A DNA stretch of 5,246 nt from an uncultured Pseudomonadota bacterium (GCA_903902945.1 CAIUWU010000264.1:1-5246), one strand, 5' to 3'. Positions 1-5,246 are shown, counted from the first letter of the stretch. Program-made: numbers and translations. The notes: generated by a model from the sequence alone, not told the origin.

Positions 1-171
1 ACGGTTGAAAAATTGGAACAAAAAGCCGAAGCAACGGTGCAGATCAGTGGCGCTAAATTGTATGCGGAAGATGTTCAGGAAGATATGTATGTGGCTATCG
101 ACAATATGGTTGATAAGCTGGACAGACAGATTGTCAAACACAAAGAAAAGTTAAAAGATCATCACCGTTAA
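1..171 (+). CDS. hpf: Ribosome hibernation promoting factor, short form (3' end only)
   Basis: The window opens inside this gene. Frame 1 encodes 56 residues and ends at TAA 169-171. HPF binds the 30S decoding region during stationary phase or stress and promotes 100S ribosome dimers. The visible part matches the C-terminal half of the S30AE/sigma-54 modulation domain. It has a beta-strand stretch (ATVQISGAKLYAEDV), the conserved DMYVAIDNMVDKL helix and a lysine-rich end (KHKEKLKDHH). The protein ends just after this helix, as in E. coli HPF (95 residues), so it is the short type without the long-HPF C-terminal dimerisation domain. By alignment from memory about 40 N-terminal residues lie upstream. 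In many gammaproteobacteria hpf follows rpoN, so rpoN is the expected upstream neighbour, but it is not visible here. rapZ begins 37 nt downstream, probably in the same transcript. Confidence 0.93.
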   Translation, partial: TVEKLEQKAEATVQISGAKLYAEDVQEDMYVAIDNMVDKLDRQIVKHKEKLKDHHR

Positions 172-208
172 GCAGATGATTCAGGTATGACATGATCAGG
201 TTTTCAGC

Positions 209-1066
209 ATGAAATTGGTAATTGTTAGCGGTTTATCCGGGTCAGGTAAAAGTATTGCTCTTGATACTCTGGAAGACTGTGGTTACTACTGCATCGACAA
301 TCTGCCGGTTTCTCTGCTGGAAGAGTTCATTGATCATGTCATGCTGGAAGATAAAGAAACCTACAACAAGACTGCGATCGGAATTGATGCCCGCAATCAG
401 CGTAAAAAACTCGGCGCATTTCCTGCCAGTCTGGCCGCGATTCGCAACAGAGGGATTGATTGCGAAGTGGTCTTCATGCAGGCTGACGAGAGTATTATTC
501 TCAAACGCTATAGCGAAACCCGTCGCCGTCATCCACTAACCAACGAAAACCGACCGCTGAAAGAAGCCCTGGAGATTGAGCGGCAAATGCTGCTGCCGGT
601 TGAGGGTTGTGCCGATATCGTCATCGATACCAGTTATAGTCATTATCACCAGTTGCGGGAATTGCTCAAAAACCGACTTGGTGAGCAGGGTAAGTCTTCG
701 TTATCGATTCTGTTTCAGTCATTCGGATTCAAATACGGGATTCCGCTGGATGCCGATTTTGTGTTTGATGCCAGAAGTTTGCCCAATCCTTACTGGGCTC
801 CTGAACTGCGAGGTTTGAATGGCACGGATGCGCCGGTAGCCGATTTTTTACAAAATGAACCGGTTGTCAAAGAATATCTGGATGACATCAGTGCTTTCAT
901 TCAGCGCTGGGCACCACGCTTTGAGTCTGACAACCGCAGTTATCTGACGATTGCCATTGGTTGTACCGGAGGTCAGCATCGTTCGGTATTTCTGGTAGAA
1001 GCACTGGCTAAGCAATTTCAGCTGCATAAGCTTAATGTGATTATCAGGCACCGCGAATTACGCTGA
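209..1066 (+). CDS. rapZ: RapZ, RNase adaptor / GlcN6P-sensing P-loop protein
   Basis: This 285-residue protein is full length for the family (284 in E. coli). In enterics RapZ senses glucosamine-6-phosphate and delivers the sRNA GlmZ to RNase E, which controls GlmS and amino-sugar supply for the cell wall. It acts in the cytoplasm. The sequence shows a Walker A loop GLSGSGKS at residues 8-15, the GIDARN segment at 58-63, the RYSETRRRHPL motif at about 100-110, SFGFKYGIP at 171-179, and the C-terminal signature GCTGGQHRS at 251-259. The C-terminal half carries the ligand-sensing and RNA-binding domain. The ATG at 209 puts the P-loop at the usual distance from the N-terminus, behind a weak SD (ATCAGG, 195-200). 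The C-terminus stops at RHRELR and lacks the basic KRK tail of E. coli RapZ. The gene lies directly between hpf and mgtE, with no ptsN or npr. The family call is firm; the sRNA-adaptor role in this organism is inferred. Confidence 0.96.
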   Translation: MKLVIVSGLSGSGKSIALDTLEDCGYYCIDNLPVSLLEEFIDHVMLEDKETYNKTAIGIDARNQRKKLGAFPASLAAIRNRGIDCEVVFMQADESIILKRYSETRRRHPLTNENRPLKEALEIERQMLLPVEGCADIVIDTSYSHYHQLRELLKNRLGEQGKSSLSILFQSFGFKYGIPLDADFVFDARSLPNPYWAPELRGLNGTDAPVADFLQNEPVVKEYLDDISAFIQRWAPRFESDNRSYLTIAIGCTGGQHRSVFLVEALAKQFQLHKLNVIIRHRELR

Positions 1067-1103
1067 TTGTTAAAAATGCTGTCACTTGTTAAGGACCGTG
1101 AAT

Positions 1104-2456
1104 ATGACTGCAGGATTGGAACATAATAAAGATCTTTTGCAACAAGCCGTTGCTCTTCTGGCTAGTGGTTCTCAGGTTGATATCAGAAACTGGATTCATT
1201 CGCTTTATCCGGCCGAAACAGCTTATGTGCTTGAGTCTATCGAACTCGAAGACAGGGCCAAAATCTGGGCGGTGATCCCGGCTAATGTAATGAGTGAGAT
1301 TCTGGTGAAAGTTAATGTCAGTGTCGGAGCCAGTCTGCTTAAAATGACTGATCGTAAAGATCTGATTGCTGCAACCGAACATCTTGGTTCTGACGGGATG
1401 CTGGATTTGTTACATGTATTGCCAGAGCCGTTGTTGTCGCAGGTACTGGAATCGATTGGCATGCATAAGCGCCAGTATTTTGAAAAGGCCTTGGCTTATG
1501 ATGAACATACCGCAGGCAGCCTGATGTCTCAGGATGTGCTGGTGATTCGTGCCGATGTGTCTCTGGATGTGGTGTCGCGTTATTTACGATTGCGCGGCCA
1601 GTTACCGCAGGCAACCGACAGTCTGATTGTGGTTGACAGAAATGAGCGCTATCAGGGCTTGTTGCATATCAATCGTTTGCTGACCGCTGATCCGCACAGT
1701 AAAGTCGAAACCGTCATGGATACCAGAACGACTGGATTGTCGTTCAGGATGTCTAGTCGCGATGTGGCCACTTTGTTTGAACGTCTGCGGTTGTTGTCTG
1801 CACCGGTACTGGATGATAACGGTAAAGTAGTGGGGCGGATTACATTGGACAGTGTTATCGGCTTAATCCGCCACGAGGCTGATCATTCTTTAATGAGTAT
1901 GGCCGGTCTGCAGGAAGATCAGGATATCTTTGAGCCGGTGGTTGATAGCGCCAAACGCCGGGCGCTGTGGCTGGGGGTCAATTTGCTGACCGCTTTGCTG
2001 GCTTCTGCGGTGATTGACTTGTTTGAAACGACTATTCAGCAGATTGTGATCCTGGCAGTATTGATGCCGATCGTCGCCAGTATGGGGGGGATTGCCGGTA
2101 GCCAGACCCTGACTCTAGTCGTGCGCGGATTGGCGTTGCGGCAAATTTCCGGGATTAACAGTGGCAAATTGCTGAACAAGGAAGTGCTGGTCGGTCTGGT
2201 CAATGGCCTGATCTGGGCGGTCGTGGTTAGTTGTGTGGCGGGTATCTGGTTTGATAATTTTCATATAGGTATATTGCTGGGGACTGCGATGATCATTAAC
2301 CTGGTTTGCGCTGCGACTGCCGGTGTCCTGATTCCGGTTGCGCTGGATAAAATGGGTATTGACCCGGCTCTTGCCGGCGGTGTCTTGCTGACCACTGTCA
2401 CGGATGTGGTCGGTTTTATGGCGTTTCTGGGGTTGGCCACTCTGTTTTTGCTCTAA
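1104..2456 (+). CDS. mgtE: MgtE magnesium channel/transporter
   Basis: This 450-residue inner-membrane Mg2+ channel has the full MgtE architecture. An N-terminal helical domain spans about 5-135. It is followed by the YDEHTAGSLM segment (132-141) that leads into a CBS pair (about 141-260), a linker helix, and five hydrophobic segments at about 287-305, 312-333, 358-383, 387-411 and 424-448. The pore-family motif PIVASMGGIAGSQ lies at 322-334. The acidic residue D434 in TTVTD of the last helix corresponds to the Mg2+-coordinating pore Asp of Thermus MgtE (D432). In the family, Mg2+ bound to the N and CBS domains closes the channel. I chose ATG 1104 because AAGGA (1091-1095) lies 8 nt upstream. 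A TTG at 1086 is in frame but overlaps that SD and has no SD of its own. The gap to rapZ is only 37 nt, with no room for an Mg2+ riboswitch, so it is probably cotranscribed. A G7 run lies in the pore-motif codons at 2084-2090. Confidence 0.95.
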   Translation: MTAGLEHNKDLLQQAVALLASGSQVDIRNWIHSLYPAETAYVLESIELEDRAKIWAVIPANVMSEILVKVNVSVGASLLKMTDRKDLIAATEHLGSDGMLDLLHVLPEPLLSQVLESIGMHKRQYFEKALAYDEHTAGSLMSQDVLVIRADVSLDVVSRYLRLRGQLPQATDSLIVVDRNERYQGLLHINRLLTADPHSKVETVMDTRTTGLSFRMSSRDVATLFERLRLLSAPVLDDNGKVVGRITLDSVIGLIRHEADHSLMSMAGLQEDQDIFEPVVDSAKRRALWLGVNLLTALLASAVIDLFETTIQQIVILAVLMPIVASMGGIAGSQTLTLVVRGLALRQISGINSGKLLNKEVLVGLVNGLIWAVVVSCVAGIWFDNFHIGILLGTAMIINLVCAATAGVLIPVALDKMGIDPALAGGVLLTTVTDVVGFMAFLGLATLFLL

Positions 2457-2470
2457 ACTGCGATGCTTTT

Positions 2471-2503
2471 TTGTATTGAAGATGATAGTATCTCGGCCAT
2501 ATC
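2471..2503 (+). promoter_or_regulatory. Weak candidate sigma-70 promoter for the min operon
   Basis: The 70-nt gap between mgtE and minC contains TTGAAG (2476-2481, four of six matches to the -35 consensus). A poor CATATC (2498-2503, three of six) follows 16 nt later. An alternative -10, TAGTAT (2486-2491), has no good -35 upstream. No terminator hairpin is visible after mgtE, so read-through from the upstream genes is equally possible. This is a guess from consensus matching only. Confidence 0.18.
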
Positions 2504-2526
2504 GCTGCTGATACTGATCAAATCCA

Positions 2527-3273
2527 ATGGCAATTGAAACCCCGTCTGCAAAAAAAAACGTACTAGAGTTTAAAAGCACCTCATTGGTAACCCCGGTGCT
2601 TATATTGGCAAGTGACGATCTGGCTGATATTAATCAGCAATTAACTGAAAAAGTTTCTCAAGCGCCAGAGTTTTTCAAAAATTCCCCGTTAATAATTGAT
2701 TTGCAAAAGCTCAATGCGATAGCAGGTAAGCTGACCGTTGAGCAGATCATTACTGTTGTCCGTGAGCATGGCTTTATGCCTATTGGTATTCGCGGCGGTA
2801 GTGATCAGCAGAATGACCAGGCCCTGGCGCTTAATCTGCCGGTGCATTCTACGCATAGTCAGACTGCTCCATTAACCGACAAAAAAGTGCCAGCCACTTT
2901 GGTAACTGCAGGGGCTGAAACAGCTAAGACTATCGAAAATCGCCCCTTGCCAGAAAATAAACTGATTACCCTGCCGGTTCGTTCCGGTCAGCGCGTCTAT
3001 GCCAAAGGTGATTTGATTGTAATTGCGACTGTCAGTGCAGGTGCCGAGATCATGGCCGAAGGCAATATTCATGTCTATGGTTCGCTAAGGGGACGCGCTC
3101 TGGCCGGTGTTCTTGGCAATGCCGAGAGCAGAATTTTTTGTTCGGATTTACAGGCGGAACTGGTTTCGATTGCCGGTATTTACAAACTTAAGGATGACTT
3201 AATGCGGCATCCGCAACAGACGCCGGTGCAGATTGCGCTGGATGGCGAGACTTTGAACATTAAACAAATTTAA
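2527..3273 (+). CDS. minC: MinC, septum site-determining FtsZ inhibitor
   Basis: This 248-residue protein is the inhibitor arm of the Min system. MinD recruits it to the membrane, where it blocks FtsZ polymerisation away from midcell. The N-terminal FtsZ-inhibiting domain spans about 12-108. A polar, low-complexity linker rich in T, A, Q and S (about 109-142) leads to the C-terminal beta-helix domain (about 145-222). The C-terminal domain carries the conserved RSGQRVYAKGDL (152-163), GAEIMAEGNIHVYGSLRGRA (172-191), and a SDLQAELVSIAG stretch (206-217). The RSGQ motif is part of the MinD-binding surface in E. coli. The length is close to that of E. coli MinC (231), the extra residues lying mainly in the linker. 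The start at ATG 2527 has no recognisable SD, unlike minD and minE. An A9 run at 2550-2558 falls in codons 8-11. minD begins 22 nt downstream. Confidence 0.95.
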   Translation: MAIETPSAKKNVLEFKSTSLVTPVLILASDDLADINQQLTEKVSQAPEFFKNSPLIIDLQKLNAIAGKLTVEQIITVVREHGFMPIGIRGGSDQQNDQALALNLPVHSTHSQTAPLTDKKVPATLVTAGAETAKTIENRPLPENKLITLPVRSGQRVYAKGDLIVIATVSAGAEIMAEGNIHVYGSLRGRALAGVLGNAESRIFCSDLQAELVSIAGIYKLKDDLMRHPQQTPVQIALDGETLNIKQI

Positions 3274-3283
3274 GCTTTTTCTT

Positions 3284-3298
3284 GGAGGAAGAACATTG
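3284..3298 (+). promoter_or_regulatory. Strong ribosome binding site fixing a TTG start for minD
   Basis: GGAGGA at 3284-3289 is close to a perfect Shine-Dalgarno sequence and lies 6 nt before TTG 3296-3298. The TTG places the P-loop lysine at residue 11, as in other MinD proteins. The next in-frame ATG lies past the P-loop and no in-frame ATG or GTG lies between the SD and the TTG, so the rare start codon is well supported. Confidence 0.85.
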
Positions 3299-4108
3299 GC
3301 CAGAATAATTGTAGTGACATCAGGAAAGGGCGGTGTTGGCAAGACCACTACCAGCGCAGCGATTGCGATGGGCTTGGCAAAGCACGGACACAAAACGGCT
3401 GTTATCGATTTTGATGTGGGTTTGCGCAATTTGGATCTGATCATGGGGTGTGAGCGTCGAGTGGTTTACGATCTGGTCAATGTGATTAATAACGAAGCCA
3501 CCTTGAATCAGGCGCTGATCAAGGACAAACGCTGTGAAAACCTTTTCATTCTGCCTGCTTCGCAAACCCGTGATAAAGATGCTTTAACCACCGAGGGTGT
3601 CGAGAAAATTCTCGAAGAGTTGTCGAAAGACTTTAAATATATTGTCTGCGATTCGCCGGCAGGTATCGAACGTGGCGCGACGCTGGCAATGTATTTTGCC
3701 GATGATGCTTTTGTGGTGACTAACCCCGAGGTTTCATCGGTGCGTGATTCTGATCGTATGCTGGGTATTTTATCGAGCAAGTCCCGCCGTGCAGAAAATG
3801 GCGAAGAGCCGATCAAAGAATATCTCTTATTGTCCCGTTACTCCCCGGAAAGGGTTAAGCTGGGCGAAATGCTGAGTGTTGAAGATGTGCAAGAAATTCT
3901 GTCTTTGCATTTGCTGGGGGTTATCCCAGAATCCAAATCGGTACTCAATGCGTCAAACTCCGGTACCCCTGTAATCCTGGACGAGCAAAGTGATGCTGGC
4001 CAGGCTTATGCTGATATTGTGGCCCGCTATTTAGGTGAGGACAGACCACATCGTTTCATTGATGAGAAAAAAGGCGGCTTATTTAGCAAACTGTTCGGGA
4101 GCAAATAA
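3296..4108 (+). CDS. minD: MinD, septum site-determining membrane ATPase
   Basis: This 270-residue protein has the same length as E. coli MinD. It is a ParA/MinD-type ATPase that dimerises on ATP binding, attaches to the inner membrane and recruits MinC; MinE triggers hydrolysis and release. A deviant Walker A KGGVGKTT spans 11-18, with signature lysine K11 and phosphate-binding K16. D40 lies in the DFDVGLRNLDL segment, and VCDSPAG (117-123) is the Walker B region. The C-terminal KKGGLFSKLFGSK (258-270) is an amphipathic membrane-targeting helix like the one in E. coli. Translation starts at TTG 3296 behind GGAGGA. The stop codon overlaps the minE ATG by one base (TAATG), indicating coupled translation of the two partners. 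No key residue appears to be missing. Confidence 0.98.
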   Translation: MARIIVVTSGKGGVGKTTTSAAIAMGLAKHGHKTAVIDFDVGLRNLDLIMGCERRVVYDLVNVINNEATLNQALIKDKRCENLFILPASQTRDKDALTTEGVEKILEELSKDFKYIVCDSPAGIERGATLAMYFADDAFVVTNPEVSSVRDSDRMLGILSSKSRRAENGEEPIKEYLLLSRYSPERVKLGEMLSVEDVQEILSLHLLGVIPESKSVLNASNSGTPVILDEQSDAGQAYADIVARYLGEDRPHRFIDEKKGGLFSKLFGSK

Positions 4109-4110
4109 TG
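4097..4110 (+). promoter_or_regulatory. minE ribosome binding site inside the minD tail, with TAATG overlap
   Basis: GGGAG at 4097-4101 lies 6 nt before the minE ATG (4108-4110). It is embedded in the last minD codons, which encode the Gly-Ser end of the MinD membrane-targeting helix. The minD TAA (4106-4108) shares its last A with the minE ATG, so terminating ribosomes can reinitiate directly. Confidence 0.8.
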
Positions 4111-4362
4111 AGTCTATTGGATTACTTTCGATCATCGAAGCCTAATTCAGCATCTTTAGCAAAAGAACGGTTGCAGATTCTGGTTGCTCATGAACGCGCT
4201 TCCCGTAATCAGCCCTCTTATCTCCCCGAATTGCAGCAGGAATTGCTGGCTGTCATTCGTAAATATGTCAATGTCAGTCAGGATGCGATTACAGTCCATT
4301 TTGATCAGGATGGTAATCAGGAAACCCTGGAGTTGAATATTGTCTTGCCGGAAGATCGCTAA
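4108..4362 (+). CDS. minE: MinE, cell division topological specificity factor
   Basis: This 84-residue protein (E. coli MinE has 88) stimulates MinD ATPase and restricts MinCD to the poles. The N-terminal MSLLDYF is the membrane-binding segment. Residues about 15-31 (ASLAKERLQILVAHER) form the MinD-contact region, which switches between strand and helix in known MinE proteins. Residues about 37-84 form the dimeric topological-specificity domain, with the typical YLPELQQELLAVIRKYV and a beta strand ending ELNIVLPE. The gene is translationally coupled to minD. No terminator is visible right after the stop; the next gene starts 59 nt later. Confidence 0.97.
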   Translation: MSLLDYFRSSKPNSASLAKERLQILVAHERASRNQPSYLPELQQELLAVIRKYVNVSQDAITVHFDQDGNQETLELNIVLPEDR

Positions 4363-4421
4363 ACGGTAGAGTTTGTGTTTTTATGTCAATTCAAAAGTTG
4401 TTAAACCAGTGAGAGGTCAAT

Positions 4422-4619
4422 ATGAGTGATGTGATCGGTGAATCAGCAGGCCAAGTTTGGCAGTTTTTGGCGGAAAACGGTGAGGCGAGTGCTACTAAAA
4501 TCGCGACCGAAACCGGCCTTGGCAAGCAGGATGTACAGCGGGCGATTGGTTGGCTTGCCAGAGAAGGCAAACTCACTATCAGCACTAAGGGTCGAACTGA
4601 AATCCTGTCTTTAGCATAG
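4422..4619 (+). CDS. Small winged helix-turn-helix protein (DUF2582-like)
   Basis: This 65-residue protein resembles the small winged-helix family known as DUF2582, whose function is not established to my knowledge. A first helix at about 4-19 (IGESAGQVWQFLAENG) is followed by a helix-turn-helix at about 22-49 (SATKIATETGLGKQDVQRAI then GWLAREG). A two-stranded wing, KLTISTKGRTEILSL, completes the protein at 50-64. This is a complete winged-helix fold with no room for a ligand or oligomerisation domain. The start is ATG 4422, behind GAGAGG (4411-4416, spacer 5 nt). It lies 59 nt after minE with no clear terminator or promoter between them, so it could be the last gene of the min transcript. 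The strong hairpin terminator follows immediately. DNA binding is inferred from the fold only; a protein-interaction role is also possible. Confidence 0.85.
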   Translation: MSDVIGESAGQVWQFLAENGEASATKIATETGLGKQDVQRAIGWLAREGKLTISTKGRTEILSLA

Positions 4620-4633
4620 CAGTTCTTTTTTTG

Positions 4634-4698
4634 CATCTCGCAAGCCTATGAATCCGGCAGATCCACTGCGGGTTCATAGGCTTGCGAGATGTTTTTTT
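4634..4698 (+). terminator. Long hairpin rho-independent terminator
   Basis: Arms 4634-4652 and 4673-4691 form a perfect 19-bp stem. Inner bases can extend it with C4654-C4655 pairing G4671-G4672 and GCAG (4657-4660) pairing CTGC (4666-4669), leaving a T4653 bulge, a G-G mismatch and an ATCCA loop. Seven T residues follow at 4692-4698, as expected for + strand termination of the winged-helix/min transcript. A second T7 run lies just before the hairpin (4626-4632). Read on the - strand the hairpin is followed by an A tract, so it should terminate only + strand transcription. Confidence 0.88.
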
Positions 4699-4734
4699 GA
4701 GGTCGCCTGTAACAGTTCTCAGCCTGGCAGATTT

Positions 4735-4768
4735 CAGGTTCAACCTGCGCTTGTCATATACTTGTCAT
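4735..4768. promoter_or_regulatory. Operator-like palindrome and tandem octamer upstream of the last gene
   Basis: The 4700-4845 gap holds no credible gene. It contains a perfect 6+1+6 inverted repeat, CAGGTT-C-AACCTG (4735-4747). Two copies of CTTGTCAT follow at 4750-4757 and 4761-4768, 11 nt apart, about one helical turn. The TTGTCA within each copy matches five of six -35 bases, but no good -10 lies 16-18 nt downstream of either. GCTAAT (4781-4786) and TGTAAT (4806-4811) are -10-like but badly spaced. It may be a regulated promoter or activator site; this rests on pattern only. Confidence 0.3.
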
Positions 4769-4845
4769 CCGGCTGCTGTTGCTAATTTAGATGCAAGCCG
4801 TAGCGTGTAATTTTCTTTGTTCCGAATTGGAGTTGTTTTCTCGAA

Positions 4846-5246
4846 ATGAAAGCCAAAATCGCCACATTCTTTACTTTAGTATTTCTGGTTGCTGTCAACT
4901 TAGGCATTTGGTCATACATCAATAATCCACTGCAGTTGCCTTCATGGAATAAAACCATGATGGGTTTGACCTTCAGCCCCATGCGTCGTGACTCGAATCC
5001 GCAAAAGGGGATTCTGCCGACTAAAGAACAGATTCTGTCCGATGTGGAGTTTCTGACCGACAAGGCGCATTCAATCAGAACCTATACCTCTCTCGATGGC
5101 ATGGAAATCGTACCGGAGCTGGCAGCCAAAAGTGGTATGAATCTGGCGATGGGCGCATGGATCGAGCTGGATGCCGATGATTCCAGCGAAGAAGAAAAGC
5201 AGCGTTTTGTTGATAAAAATCGCCGGGAAGTCGAAAGCCTGGTGGG
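4846..5246 (+). CDS. GH17-like N-terminal part of a putative beta-glucan glycosyltransferase (truncated by window end)
   Basis: The reading frame from ATG 4846 stays open for 133 codons to the window edge. Residues 5-23 (IATFFTLVFLVAVNLGIWS) form one membrane-spanning signal anchor. The following region has features of GH17-like domains: MGLTFSPMR (39-47), then ILPTKEQILSDVEFLTDKA, the IRTYTSLDGMEIVPELAAKSG stretch starting near 77, and MGAWIELDAD. Similar domains occur at the N-terminus of large NdvB-type proteins, where they precede a GT2 glycosyltransferase core and transmembrane helices involved in beta-1,3/cyclic glucan synthesis. The GT2 part is not visible here, so a stand-alone GH17-like protein is also possible. 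ATG 4846 is the only plausible start; the nearest SD-like GGAG (4829-4832) is 13 nt away, which is long. It begins a new transcription unit after the terminator. Confidence 0.75.
   Translation, partial: MKAKIATFFTLVFLVAVNLGIWSYINNPLQLPSWNKTMMGLTFSPMRRDSNPQKGILPTKEQILSDVEFLTDKAHSIRTYTSLDGMEIVPELAAKSGMNLAMGAWIELDADDSSEEEKQRFVDKNRREVESLV

Noticed and set aside
1086..1103. Upstream TTG start for mgtE adding six residues
   Set aside because: It overlaps the AAGGA that serves ATG 1104 and has no SD of its own.
1067..1103. Mg2+-sensing riboswitch upstream of mgtE
   Set aside because: Only 37 nt separate rapZ and mgtE, too short for the known Mg2+ riboswitches.
2457..2526. Possible terminator after mgtE, suggested by TTTTTT at 2467-2472
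   Set aside because: No inverted repeat of useful length precedes the T run.
2115..2579. 154-codon open frame on the - strand across the end of mgtE and the start of minC
   Set aside because: It lies antisense to the conserved MgtE membrane domain and its residue composition (Q, R, H, T rich, no domain) looks like an antisense shadow.
4640..4799. GCAAGCC recurring at 4640 and 4793 (and as reverse complement at 4679) as a possible repeat or attachment site
   Set aside because: Seven-base matches are expected by chance at this scale and no integrase, tRNA or longer flanking match is present.
4782..5063. 93-codon open frame on the - strand over the start of the last gene
   Set aside because: The + strand frame has a clear signal anchor and GH17-like motifs; the antisense product has no recognisable features.

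Overview
The window looks like ordinary chromosomal housekeeping DNA from a gammaproteobacterium. Base composition is moderate, and every complete gene lies on the + strand with short gaps. The pairing of hpf and rapZ with mgtE, a min operon, and then a GH17-like putative glucan enzyme suggests a Methylococcales-type methanotroph such as Methylomonas or Methylobacter. That assignment comes from gene content and recalled family resemblance, not from a search.

Layout: (1) Positions 1-2456 hold the end of a cluster normally found downstream of rpoN. It consists of the 3' end of hpf (short ribosome hibernation factor), rapZ (RNase adaptor / glucosamine-6-phosphate sensor) and mgtE (Mg2+ channel), with 37-nt gaps. 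The PTS-Ntr genes (ptsN, ptsO/npr) that flank rapZ in enteric bacteria and pseudomonads are absent from this stretch. (2) Positions 2527-4362 hold a complete minC-minD-minE operon for division-site placement. minD starts at TTG behind a strong Shine-Dalgarno sequence, and minD and minE overlap by one base (TAATG). (3) Positions 4422-4619 encode a 65-residue winged-helix protein of the DUF2582 type. It is closed by a long hairpin terminator with a 19-bp perfect stem and a T7 tail. (4) After a roughly 150-nt intergenic region with an operator-like palindrome and a tandem octamer, a new + strand gene starts at 4846 and runs off the window. Its product has an N-terminal membrane anchor followed by a GH17-like domain, resembling the N-terminal part of NdvB-type beta-glucan glycosyltransferases.

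Functionally, the first block links ribosome hibernation, cell-wall precursor control (RapZ/GlmS in enterics) and Mg2+ homeostasis. The second block keeps FtsZ off the poles: MinD on the membrane recruits MinC, and MinE drives MinCD off. The winged-helix protein is an uncharacterised possible regulator. I found no mobile element, CRISPR array, tRNA or rRNA, and no convincing undescribed system. The points worth a second look are RapZ's missing basic tail, the reduced PTS-Ntr context, the long terminator hairpin, the unexplained winged-helix gene next to min, and the regulatory-looking DNA before the last gene.
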